Under the pieces are notes generated by a model. It was not told where the DNA came from. It was given only the letters and a program-made list of their open reading frames with translations, and did not search any database. The translations under genes and the position numbers were made by a program. From Anaerococcus sp. (lineage in GTDB: Bacteria > Bacillota > Clostridia > Tissierellales > Peptoniphilaceae), in NCBI RefSeq assembly GCF_030825785.1, contig NZ_JAPJPG010000021.1, positions 1 through 25,269 of the forward strand: a stretch of DNA of 25,269 nucleotides. Reading direction: 5' to 3'. Positions 7,960 through 14,638 of the stretch are shown one piece after another. Within the stretch, counting starts at the first letter, position 1; every line of letters begins with the position of its first letter.

Positions 7960-7988
7960 TTGACACTTTTGTTAAAAAGATATAAAAT
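7960..7988 (+). promoter_or_regulatory. Promoter of the NlpC/P60 hydrolase gene
   Basis: A perfect -35 TTGACA (7960-7965), a 17-base spacer and TAAAAT (7983-7988). The leader to the ATG would be about 60 bases. An alternative -10, TATAAA at 7981-7986, has a 15-base spacer. Confidence 0.75.
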
Positions 7989-8053
7989 GTATACAGATTT
8001 CAAAACAGAAACATTATCAAAATAAGATTCATTACATAGATATGGAGGACTTG

Positions 8054-9694
8054 ATGAATAAAAAAAATATAGGAGCTATGCTATCAGTTATAGCTGCAGT
8101 TACAGCAGGTGCGAGTGCATATGCTACTACAATTAACAATTTAGACCAAGATCAACATACAAATTCGCTAATTACAGAAGCGAATTATACAGAAAGCTAT
8201 TCTGATTATGATCTAGTGAAATCTGAATATACTGAAGATGTAAAGAATACAAAAATTGCTAAAGAGGCCAAACCAGCCAAAGAAGAAAAAACAGAAGTAA
8301 AATCTGACTTAGATAAATTAGTAGAAAATGCAGCAAGAGATGCTGTAGTTGAGATAACAGCAGCGAAGGAAGTAGAAGCAAGCGAAGAAGTTCCAGAAAA
8401 AAAGGATGAAAAAGTTGAGGCTAAGGAAGAAACTGAGGAAAAAGTCGAGAAAGAAGAAGTTTCTAAAGAGGAAGCCAGCGAAGAAAAAACAGAAGAATCT
8501 GATAAGGAAGAAGAAAAAGAGTCTACTGTTGTAAAATACGTTAATACAGAAGTCCTTAACGTAAGAAGCACCAAGAATATGGATGAAAATAATATAGTTT
8601 CTTCTCTTAAAGCTGGCGATGAAATAGCAGGAGTTCTAGAAGACGGATTCCTAAACACTGAATTAGGATATGTAAATGAAGAATTCCTTTCAGATGTTTA
8701 TCCAGTAGAATTAGTGAGTGAACTAAATGAAAATGAAGAGGCTAAGAAAGCCCAAGAAGCTGAAGAGGCTAAGAAAGCAGAGGAAGCAAGACTAGCTCAA
8801 GAAGCAAAAGAAGCCGAAGAAGCTAAGAACGCTCAAGAAGCAAAAGAGGCTGAAGAAACTAGAAAGGCTGAGGAAGCAAGACAAGCTGAAGAAGCTAGAA
8901 AGGCTGAGGACGCCAAGAAAGCTCAAGAAGCAAAAGAAGCCGAAGAGGCTAGAAAAGCTCAAGAAGCTGAAGAGGCTAGAAAAGCAGAGGAAGCAAGACA
9001 AGCTGAAGAAGAAAGACAATCTCAAGCTGCCCAATCATATTATTACACAGGATGGGTTAACACATCAGTTCTAAATGTTAGGTCTAGCGCCGGAGACGGT
9101 AGTATAATAGGATCTGTTAGAAAAGGTGACTGGCTAGAAGGTAAGGCTCTTAACGGTTGGTTAGAAATTGACTACAACGGTCAAAAAGGATATGTATCAA
9201 TAGACTTCATATCTGACACTGAAGTAGCTAAGGAAGAAGTGAAAGAGGAAGTAGTAGAAGCCCAAGAACAAGTCCAAGAAGCCCAAGAAGTAGAACAAGC
9301 TTCAGCACCAGCCTATAGTGGATCTGGTTTAAGTGCGGCAGACCTTGCGACACAATTTGTAGGTAGTCCATATGTATGGGGTTCTGCCAACCCAGGAGTG
9401 GGATTTGACTGTTCAGGCCTTACATCTTATGTTTATAGCCAAATGGGAATATCCATCCCACACCAATCAGCAGCCCAATACTCAAGTGGTTATGCTGTAG
9501 ATTCATCTAATCTTCAAGCAGGAGACTTAGTATTCTTCTCATATGGTGGCGGCGGAATTGACCACGTAGGAATCGTAGTAAATTCTGATGGTACCTTCGT
9601 CCACGCATCTACACCTGCAACAGGCGTTAGATATGATAATGTATACAATGGAAGCTTCCAAAATGCATTTGTAGGAGCTAGAAGAATATATTAA
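8054..9694 (+). CDS. Secreted NlpC/P60 peptidoglycan hydrolase with two SH3b domains and a helical spacer
   Basis: The ATG at 8054 is chosen over the ATG at 8042 because GGAGG at 8044-8048 is its ribosome binding site; the product is 546 residues. A signal peptide spans about residues 1-24 (cleavage near ASAYA). Next comes an acidic Lys/Glu-rich region, a first SH3b domain (about 163-217, VNTEVLNVRS), an Ala/Glu/Lys/Arg-rich helical region (about 226-328), a second SH3b (about 333-388, VNTSVLNVRS), a short Glu/Gln-rich linker, and a C-terminal NlpC/P60 peptidase (about 428-546). The catalytic residues are visible: Cys453 in FDCSGL, His504 in DHVGIV and His517 in FVHAS. The enzyme probably cleaves stem peptides (gamma-D-Glu to diamino acid type) in the cell wall; SH3b domains bind peptidoglycan. 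It is a single-gene transcript with its own promoter, WalR-like box and terminator. Confidence 0.93.
   Translation: MNKKNIGAMLSVIAAVTAGASAYATTINNLDQDQHTNSLITEANYTESYSDYDLVKSEYTEDVKNTKIAKEAKPAKEEKTEVKSDLDKLVENAARDAVVEITAAKEVEASEEVPEKKDEKVEAKEETEEKVEKEEVSKEEASEEKTEESDKEEEKESTVVKYVNTEVLNVRSTKNMDENNIVSSLKAGDEIAGVLEDGFLNTELGYVNEEFLSDVYPVELVSELNENEEAKKAQEAEEAKKAEEARLAQEAKEAEEAKNAQEAKEAEETRKAEEARQAEEARKAEDAKKAQEAKEAEEARKAQEAEEARKAEEARQAEEERQSQAAQSYYYTGWVNTSVLNVRSSAGDGSIIGSVRKGDWLEGKALNGWLEIDYNGQKGYVSIDFISDTEVAKEEVKEEVVEAQEQVQEAQEVEQASAPAYSGSGLSAADLATQFVGSPYVWGSANPGVGFDCSGLTSYVYSQMGISIPHQSAAQYSSGYAVDSSNLQAGDLVFFSYGGGGIDHVGIVVNSDGTFVHASTPATGVRYDNVYNGSFQNAFVGARRIY
8730..9030 (+). repeat. Degenerate coding repeat of EEA(R/K)KA-type units
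   Basis: Imperfect short repeats encode about 100 residues built only from Glu, Ala, Lys, Arg, Gln and a few Asp, Asn, Thr and Leu, predicted to be one long helix between the two SH3b domains. A 24-base stretch occurs exactly at 8870-8893 and 8987-9010 (117 bases, 39 codons apart), so slippage or recombination could change the spacer length in frame. Confidence 0.8.
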
Positions 9695-9708
9695 TAATTT
9701 TTAAACTA

Positions 9709-9742
9709 TCCCGATTAGGTTTATCCTAGTTGGGGTTTTTTT
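9709..9742 (+). terminator. Rho-independent terminator of the hydrolase gene
   Basis: TCCCGATTAGG (9709-9719) pairs with CCTAGTTGGGG (9725-9735) through an 11-bp stem with three G-T wobbles and a 5-base loop, followed by seven T bases. It ends 2 bases before the ribosome binding site of folD, so folD needs either readthrough or a promoter hidden in this short gap. Confidence 0.85.
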
Positions 9743-9753
9743 ATGGAGGTAAA

Positions 9754-10536
9754 ATGAAAATATTAAATACAGATGGTATTAAAGATACCTTGATAGATAA
9801 ACTTACAAGCCATAAGTTTACTAATAAGATTTTGCTATTATCCAAAAATCCTACTAGTGAAGTCCTACACTATAAGAAGGCAATAATTAAAAGATGTGAA
9901 AAGTTTGCTATCGAATATGTGGACTATGAATTTACTACAGAAAAGCCAGAAGAAATCTTAGCATATATCAATTCCTATGAAAAGGAAGATGGCTATATAA
10001 CACTTGCGCCTTTTGGAGATGGGAAAGACTTAGCTCTTCTTAAAGATAATATTCAAATCAAGGATCTTGATGCCTTCACCTACAAAGCCCAAGGCCATGC
10101 TATGGAGGGATCTACAGATTGTCTTCCTCAAACAGCTAGAGCAATAGTAAGATTTCTAGAAGAGAAATACTCTAGTCTTCATGGTAAGAATATAGTGATT
10201 TCAAATAAGACTACAACTATAGGAAAGCCATTAGCAATGAATTTACTGACGAAATATGCGACTGTTACAATCATAACTCGTCATACAGCAAATCAAAAAG
10301 ATCTTATAAAGAATGCTGATATATTTATTTCAGCTATCGGCAAGGCTAATTTTTATGATAAGTCATATTTTAGAGATCGAATGCTTGTTGTAGATGTAGG
10401 TACGACCTATATAGATGGCAAAATTATAGGCGATGTGGACTATAGGAGCTTGGAGGATATGGATATAGAAGTTCTCACAAACAAGAGGGGCATAGGAGCC
10501 CTTACGACCCTTATGCTCTTAGAGTCTTTAATTTAA
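9754..10536 (+). CDS. FolD-like methylene-tetrahydrofolate dehydrogenase/cyclohydrolase, divergent
   Basis: The ATG at 9754 follows GGAGGT at 9745-9750; product 260 residues. The overall layout is FolD: an N-terminal catalytic domain with KDLDAF (canonical KDVDGF), then CLPQTARAIVRFLEE (canonical PCTPxG), and a C-terminal NADP-binding half with ISNKTTTIGKPLAMNLL (canonical GRSxxVGxPxAxLL), VVDVGTTYIDGKIIGDV and KRGIGALTTLML (canonical PGGVGPMT). FolD interconverts methylene-, methenyl- and formyl-tetrahydrofolate in one-carbon metabolism. Several signature residues have changed. The catalytic Lys of YVxxKxK aligns with Ile44 in YKKAIIKRCE. The Gln of VQLPLP aligns with Leu84 in ITLAPFG. The protein may therefore lack cyclohydrolase activity. 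It is also about 20 residues shorter than usual. No gene symbol is given because the activity is doubtful. Confidence 0.8.
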   Translation: MKILNTDGIKDTLIDKLTSHKFTNKILLLSKNPTSEVLHYKKAIIKRCEKFAIEYVDYEFTTEKPEEILAYINSYEKEDGYITLAPFGDGKDLALLKDNIQIKDLDAFTYKAQGHAMEGSTDCLPQTARAIVRFLEEKYSSLHGKNIVISNKTTTIGKPLAMNLLTKYATVTIITRHTANQKDLIKNADIFISAIGKANFYDKSYFRDRMLVVDVGTTYIDGKIIGDVDYRSLEDMDIEVLTNKRGIGALTTLMLLESLI

Positions 10537-10543
10537 AATAAAA

Positions 10544-10579
10544 AAGGATAAGAACCCTTCTTGTTAGATTCTTATCCTT
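10544..10579. terminator. Bidirectional terminator between folD-like gene and tpx
   Basis: AAGGATAAGAA (10544-10554) and TTCTTATCCTT (10569-10579) form a perfect 11-bp stem with a 14-base loop. An A tract precedes the left arm, which is a U tract for the minus-strand tpx transcript; the plus-strand tail is TTATCTT. It serves two convergent genes. Confidence 0.8.
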
Positions 10580-10582
10580 ATC

Positions 10583-11092
10583 TTAATTGTCTAAACTTTT
10601 AACAACTTCTATTGCTTTTTCATAATCTGGTAAATCGGTATTCTGCTCTAAATATTCTGCGTAGGCGATTTTGTTATCTTTATCAATTACAAAAACTGAC
10701 CTATTCAAAAGCTGAAGTTCATTGATTAAGGTTGAATATTTCTTTGAGAAGTCATGGTGAATGTAATCTGATACGAATTTATTGTTTGTTATTTCTTTCT
10801 CTTCTAAGAATCTCACTTGAGCGAAAGGTAAGTCGTTTGATACAGTGATAAGGGATACGTCATCCGATAAGTCTTCTCTCGCCTTAGTAAACATTGTAGT
10901 TTGAATTTCGCAAACTGATGTATCTATAGATGGGATAACTGATATTAGTTTGATCTTACCATCGTCTTCTTTAGACGAATACTCGTTTAGCTCATTATCA
11001 ATAGCCGAAAAGTCTGGTGCTGTATCCCCTACCTTTAGTTTTTCACCGTCCACACTTACTTCTACACTGCCGAATTTAATATTTCTTGACAT
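10583..11092 (-). CDS. tpx: Thiol peroxidase Tpx, single-cysteine variant
   Basis: The product of 169 residues is a clear atypical 2-Cys peroxiredoxin of the Tpx family, which reduces hydrogen and alkyl peroxides in the cytoplasm. The peroxidatic cysteine is Cys61 in PSIDTSVCEIQT, with Thr58 and the downstream Arg of LLNRSVFVID conserved. DLPFAQVRF, also a family hallmark, is intact. In E. coli Tpx the resolving cysteine follows this motif (RFCGAEG); here the position is Leu96 (RFLEEKE). Cys61 is the only cysteine in the protein, so it cannot form the usual intramolecular disulfide and would need an external thiol. The ribosome binding site GGAG lies just upstream of the ATG. It is convergent with the folD-like gene and divergent from rplY. 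Confidence 0.93.
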   Translation of the reverse strand: MSRNIKFGSVEVSVDGEKLKVGDTAPDFSAIDNELNEYSSKEDDGKIKLISVIPSIDTSVCEIQTTMFTKAREDLSDDVSLITVSNDLPFAQVRFLEEKEITNNKFVSDYIHHDFSKKYSTLINELQLLNRSVFVIDKDNKIAYAEYLEQNTDLPDYEKAIEVVKSLDN

Positions 11093-11160
11093 TGTTACTC
11101 CTTTCTATATATTATCTTCATAATCTATATACCCGAATTGTATTGATTGAAACTAAAACA

Positions 11161-11189
11161 TTGTAAATGAAATGTTTATGAGGTATAAT
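11161..11189 (+). promoter_or_regulatory. Promoter of rplY
   Basis: TTGTAA (11161-11166), a 17-base spacer and a perfect TATAAT (11184-11189). AAGGAGG at 11208-11214 is the ribosome binding site. On the other strand the same short region must hold the tpx promoter, which I could not place with confidence. Confidence 0.75.
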
Positions 11190-11218
11190 TAAGCAGTATG
11201 AATATATAAGGAGGCAAA

Positions 11219-11875
11219 ATGGCAGAGTTAGTTTTACAAGCAGAAAAAAGAGAAGCTACTGGTAAAAACAAAGTTAATAAGCTAAGAGCAGCTGAACTAG
11301 TACCAGGAGTTGTTTATGCCAAAGATGAAGAAAATATAAATGTTCAAGTAACAGCTAGAGATTTTGAAAAAGTACTTAGACAAGCTGGAACATCAACAAT
11401 TATAACACTAGATTTTGGTGGTGAGAAGAAAGATGTACTTATCAAAGCATATCAAAATCACCCATTCAAAAACCAATTTTTACACGTTGACTTTCAAGCA
11501 ATCAACCAAAACGAAGCTATCAGGGTACAAGTTCCAGTTGTACTTGTTGGTAGAGATGAAATCAGAGTTGAACCATCTGTACTAGTTCAAAACATCGACG
11601 TTGTTGAAGTAGAATGTCTACCAAAATACATCCCACAAACAGCTGATGTTGAAGTAAGCGATCTACAAATCGGTGATGTTAGAACTATAGCTGATCTTGA
11701 CATTGCAAAAGTTGACGATATCACAATTCTTGAAGAGGACGACGAAGTTATCTGCTCACTACAAGAACCTAGCGAGGAAGAAATTCCAGAAGAAGGCGAA
11801 GAAGAAGCAGCTGACGCAAGCGATGTTCCAACAGTTGATGAAACTGAAGAAAGTGAATCAGAAGACGAAGAATAA
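11219..11875 (+). CDS. rplY: 50S ribosomal protein L25/general stress protein Ctc
   Basis: The product of 218 residues is the long (TL5/Ctc) form of L25, which binds 5S rRNA in the large subunit. The N-terminal 5S-binding domain starts with LQAEKREATGKNKVNKLRA and includes VPGVVYAKDE and HPFKNQFLHVDFQA. The C-terminal domain follows with IPQTADVEVSDLQIGD and DDITILEEDDEVICSL. The last ~40 residues are a highly acidic tail rich in Glu and Asp, as in other Firmicute homologues. The gene is monocistronic, with its own promoter and a strong terminator. Confidence 0.95.
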   Translation: MAELVLQAEKREATGKNKVNKLRAAELVPGVVYAKDEENINVQVTARDFEKVLRQAGTSTIITLDFGGEKKDVLIKAYQNHPFKNQFLHVDFQAINQNEAIRVQVPVVLVGRDEIRVEPSVLVQNIDVVEVECLPKYIPQTADVEVSDLQIGDVRTIADLDIAKVDDITILEEDDEVICSLQEPSEEEIPEEGEEEAADASDVPTVDETEESESEDEE

Positions 11876-11879
11876 GATT

Positions 11880-11907
11880 AAAAAAGGCCACGTGGTCTTT
11901 TTTTTTG
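11880..11907 (+). terminator. Rho-independent terminator of rplY
   Basis: An A tract plus GGCC, a 4-base loop ACGT and GGTC plus T tract form a stem flanked by A and T runs, followed by about nine T bases (11898-11906). The A-T outer pairs may also make it work in the opposite direction. Confidence 0.85.
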
Positions 11908-11948
11908 CTATCTTTAAGAAAATCTTCTAAGCTAAATTTTTCCTAATA

Positions 11949-11957
11949 TGGTATAAT
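11949..11957 (+). promoter_or_regulatory. Extended -10 promoter directly abutting the tmk start codon
   Basis: TGG plus TATAAT (TG at 11949-11950, hexamer 11952-11957) is an extended -10 element. The ATG of tmk begins at 11964, exactly where transcription would start. No -35 box is evident at the right distance, as expected for extended -10 promoters. There is no Shine-Dalgarno sequence between. Confidence 0.6.
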
Positions 11958-11963
11958 AAGAAC

Positions 11964-12593
11964 ATGACAGGAAAACTAATAGTATTTGAAGGTCCTGATG
12001 GATCTGGAAAAACAACAGTTATAAATGAAGTAAAGAAGAGGCTTAAGAAAGATCAGATAGAATTCTTAGACTTTAGAGAACCAGGCGGAACGAAAATCTC
12101 TGAGAAGATTAGAGAAATTATCATAGATAATGACAATGACAAAATGACTAGTAGGTGCGAATGTCTGCTATTTGCCGCAAGCAGAGCCCAGCTTATAGAA
12201 GAAAAGATAAGACCAGCACTTGAAAAAGGCAAACTTGTCATATGTGATAGGTTCGTCCTAAGCTCCCTCCTCTATCAAGGAGTGGGTAGGGGACTCGGCA
12301 TCGAAAAGGTAAAGGAAATAAATGACTTTGCAACAGAAAATACAAAGGCAGACCTTACCGTATTTTTTGATATAGACTACAAGACGGCTCTAGTAAGAAA
12401 AAGGGCGAACTTCTCAGCAGATAGGTTCGAAAGTGAAGACTTCGACTTCCATAGGAAAATATTTGATGCTTATATAGATATAGCAGAAAGATACAAGGAC
12501 GAGATAAAAAGAGTAGATGCAACGAAATCTGTAGAGGAAGTAACTGATCAAGTAATGGATTTAATTTACAAATCTTTGGAGGAGATACTATGA
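11964..12593 (+). CDS. tmk: Thymidylate kinase Tmk
   Basis: The product of 209 residues phosphorylates dTMP to dTDP. The P-loop is GPDGSGKT (residues 10-17). The DR motif is in CDRFVLSSLLYQG (D95, R96) and the LID region is RKRANFSADRFE (145-156). The N-terminus MTGKLIVFEGPDG aligns with the normal start of the family, so the ATG at 11964 is well supported although no ribosome binding site precedes it. The next gene starts within its last codons (ATGA overlap), making tmk the first gene of a four-gene overlapping operon with darA, holB and ricT, an order common in Firmicutes. Confidence 0.96.
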   Translation: MTGKLIVFEGPDGSGKTTVINEVKKRLKKDQIEFLDFREPGGTKISEKIREIIIDNDNDKMTSRCECLLFAASRAQLIEEKIRPALEKGKLVICDRFVLSSLLYQGVGRGLGIEKVKEINDFATENTKADLTVFFDIDYKTALVRKRANFSADRFESEDFDFHRKIFDAYIDIAERYKDEIKRVDATKSVEEVTDQVMDLIYKSLEEIL

Positions 12594-12919
12594 AACTACT
12601 TATAGCTATAGTTCAAGATGCAGATGTGAACTTTTTGGTTGATGCATTAACAGATAAGGGATATAGGATTACAAAACTTGCTACTACAGGTGGTTTTCTC
12701 AAAAAGGGAAATACAACTCTCCTAATAGGTGTTGAGGAAGAAGACCTAGACGAAGTCCTTTCCATCATAGAGAAAAACTGCAAGAAGAGGGATACAACTA
12801 CAACTATCATCAACCCAACAGCAGAAAGTTCACTTTTGACAAATACAGTTCCAATAGATATAACTGTCGGTGGGGCTACAATATTTCTGATAGACGTTGA
12901 TAAATATATCCAACTATGA
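12590..12919 (+). CDS. darA: Cyclic-di-AMP receptor DarA/PstA (PII-like, YaaQ family)
   Basis: The product of 109 residues is the trimeric PII-like protein that binds c-di-AMP. The family sequence is well conserved: MKLLIAIVQDADVNFLVDAL, GYRITKLATTGGFLKKGNTT with the nucleotide-contacting Thr, Gly and Phe residues, LLIGVEEEDLDEVL, and the closing VGGATIFLIDVDKY. The downstream effect of ligand binding is not established for most species. GGAGGAGA-type Shine-Dalgarno bases lie in the 3' end of tmk; its start overlaps the tmk stop and its stop overlaps the holB start, both ATGA-type, so all are translationally coupled. Confidence 0.96.
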   Translation: MKLLIAIVQDADVNFLVDALTDKGYRITKLATTGGFLKKGNTTLLIGVEEEDLDEVLSIIEKNCKKRDTTTTIINPTAESSLLTNTVPIDITVGGATIFLIDVDKYIQL

Positions 12920-13701
12920 GCTTTAAAAATAGGGAAATAGACATAAAAAATCTGTCCAACGCCTATATTTTTGAAGGGAAAAACGAAGAAGCTAACAAGG
13001 CCTTTGCCCTTGATTTTGCAAGGGAAGTTTTTAGCTACTATGGCCTAGATTATGATAACAACCCTGACCTTTACCTGATTGACAAAGAAGGTGGAGTAAT
13101 AGATATAGAAACTATCAGACAGGTCTTAAAGGATATCTATCTTAGACCCTACAGCGGCAAGATTAAAATATATATAATCCATAACGCCCAGGACCTAAGG
13201 CAAGAAGGATCAAATGCAATGCTAAAAAGCCTGGAAGAGCTCAAAGATTATGTAAAGATCATTTTTACATGCACCAATAGATATAATCTCTTGGCAACTA
13301 TTAGGTCAAGATGTCAGATAATTCCAATAAAATCTGAAGAAAATGAACTTGATATAGACATGGATAAGGTCTTTGGGATAATATCTGATATCTATAAGGG
13401 TAAGATAGAAACATACTACCAGAATAAGGACTTCTTTGCTAAATATAAGGATGATAGACAAACTATCTATAAGGCCTTGCTCAAAGTATACCAAGACCTT
13501 ATAAGCTACAATTATAACAAAGATGAGCTAGATTACAATACAAAATATATGCTAAAAAAATTTCCACAAGTATCAGTAGACGAAATAGAAAAAGCAATAT
13601 TTTTGATAGAAGACATACAAAATGCGGCAAGAACAAATATTAATTATGACCTAAGCATAGAAAAAATCATATTTAATATATTTAGAGAGGGGAATTTCTG
13701 A
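12916..13701 (+). CDS. holB: DNA polymerase III delta prime subunit, atypical
   Basis: The product of 261 residues is part of the clamp loader that places the sliding clamp at primed sites. Recognisable pieces are NAYIFEG at about 15-21, the sensor-like EGSNAMLKSLEELKDYVKIIF (canonical NALLKTLEEPPxxxxFIL), and LLATIRSRCQIIP (canonical LLPTIRSRCQ). Where many homologues have a P-loop (GPxGxGK) it reads GKNEEANK, so there is no Walker A motif. The four-cysteine zinc module of typical bacterial delta prime proteins is also missing; the only cysteines are in FTCTN and SRCQ. It is shorter than average (about 330). Position between darA and ricT matches the standard operon and supports the assignment. 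Confidence 0.88.
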   Translation: MSFKNREIDIKNLSNAYIFEGKNEEANKAFALDFAREVFSYYGLDYDNNPDLYLIDKEGGVIDIETIRQVLKDIYLRPYSGKIKIYIIHNAQDLRQEGSNAMLKSLEELKDYVKIIFTCTNRYNLLATIRSRCQIIPIKSEENELDIDMDKVFGIISDIYKGKIETYYQNKDFFAKYKDDRQTIYKALLKVYQDLISYNYNKDELDYNTKYMLKKFPQVSVDEIEKAIFLIEDIQNAARTNINYDLSIEKIIFNIFREGNF

Positions 13702-14502
13702 TTGAGAGTCGTAGGAATAAGATTTAGACCAGCGGGTAAAATATATCATTTCGATGCAAATGGAAATGAATTTGAATATAAGGATAAGGTAATAGTAGAA
13801 ACATCAAACGGAGTGGAAATGGCAGAAGTTGCCTTAGTTGATGTCGACGAGTCAGAAGCTAAGGGAAATCTCTCGCAAGTTATTCGAAAAGCCACCAACG
13901 ATGACCTATATTACTATGCCAAAAACGAGCAAGATGCCAAAGATGCAATAAGTCTCTGCCAAGAAAAGGCCAATGCCCATGGGCTAAAGATGAAGATAAT
14001 AGATGCAAAATATACCTTTGACAGAAGCAAAATCACCTTCTACTTCAAGGCTGAAAATAGGGTAGACTTTAGGTCACTCGTAAAAGACTTGGCCTCAATC
14101 TACAGAAATAGGATTGAGCTTAGACAAATAGGAGTAAGAGATCATGCCAAGATGATCGAGCACCTAGGCCCTTGCGGGCAAAAATGCTGTTGCGGGAGAT
14201 TTCTTAATGACTTCAGGCCCCTATCAATAAAGATGGCCAAGGACCAAGACATAACCCTAGATCCAGGCAAGATTTCTGGTATGTGTGGAAGGCTTATGTG
14301 TTGCTTGTCATATGAAGAAGAATGCTACAAGTGTAGCAAGAAAAAAATGCCTAAGGAAGGTCAAAAGGTAAAGACAGCAGACGGATACGGCATGGTCCTT
14401 AATAACGACTACATCAGAGAATGTTCCAAAGTAAGGGTTAAACTTACAGGAACTGACGAAGAAATCGAAGAGACTTATTCATGTAAGGAAATGGAATACT
14501 AG
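13702..14502 (+). CDS. ricT: PSP1-domain protein RicT (YaaT)
   Basis: The product of 266 residues starts with TTG at 13702, directly after the holB stop, with AGAGGGG at 13686-13692 as ribosome binding site; MRVVGIRFRPAGKIYHF is the usual N-terminus. The PSP1 domain covers about residues 60-145. A cysteine-rich section follows: C158, C162, C163 and C164 in GPCGQKCCCGRFL, then C195, C200 and C201 in MCGRLMCCLSYEEE, C208 and C211. In B. subtilis RicT forms a complex with RicA and RicF that carries [4Fe-4S] clusters and affects RNase Y-dependent mRNA maturation, sporulation and competence. RicA and RicF are not in this window. It ends the tmk operon. Confidence 0.95.
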   Translation: MRVVGIRFRPAGKIYHFDANGNEFEYKDKVIVETSNGVEMAEVALVDVDESEAKGNLSQVIRKATNDDLYYYAKNEQDAKDAISLCQEKANAHGLKMKIIDAKYTFDRSKITFYFKAENRVDFRSLVKDLASIYRNRIELRQIGVRDHAKMIEHLGPCGQKCCCGRFLNDFRPLSIKMAKDQDITLDPGKISGMCGRLMCCLSYEEECYKCSKKKMPKEGQKVKTADGYGMVLNNDYIRECSKVRVKLTGTDEEIEETYSCKEMEY

Positions 14503-14540
14503 AAATGATAATTAATATCAATTTGAATAAATTATCATTT
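14503..14540. promoter_or_regulatory. AT-rich inverted repeat with Fur-box-like core, upstream of ferredoxin
   Basis: AAATGATAATT (14503-14513) and AATTATCATTT (14530-14540) are perfect inverted repeats separated by 16 bases. Inside, 14506-14520 reads TGATAAT-T-AATATCA, one mismatch from the 7-1-7 Fur consensus. It directly follows the ricT stop, so it may act as a weak terminator for the tmk operon (no good T tract), or as an operator for the ferredoxin gene whose -35 box lies 35 bases downstream. Confidence 0.4.
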
Positions 14541-14574
14541 TACAATTAAAATCAGAATAAATATAAAAAAAATC

Positions 14575-14603
14575 TTGACTTTTAATTCCATATGTTGTAT
14601 ATT
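14575..14603 (+). promoter_or_regulatory. Promoter of the ferredoxin gene
   Basis: TTGACT (14575-14580), a 17-base spacer and TATATT (14598-14603). The ribosome binding site AGGAGG lies at 14627-14632, 6 bases before the ATG. Confidence 0.75.
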
Positions 14604-14638
14604 ATAGACATAAGAAATAAACAAATAGGAGGAAAATT

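Noticed and set aside
8206..8658. Minus-strand frame of 150 codons opposite the wall hydrolase gene
   Set aside because: A Ser/Phe-rich shadow of the Glu/Lys-rich coding strand; the plus-strand gene is certain.
11697..11930. Plus-strand frame of 77 codons overlapping the end of rplY
   Set aside because: It is an alternative frame of the L25 acidic tail and runs through the terminator.
13699..13704. Possible frameshift between holB and ricT, because ricT lacks an ATG at its start
   Set aside because: TTG at 13702 with an upstream AGAGGGG gives the exact usual N-terminus of the family, so no error is needed.
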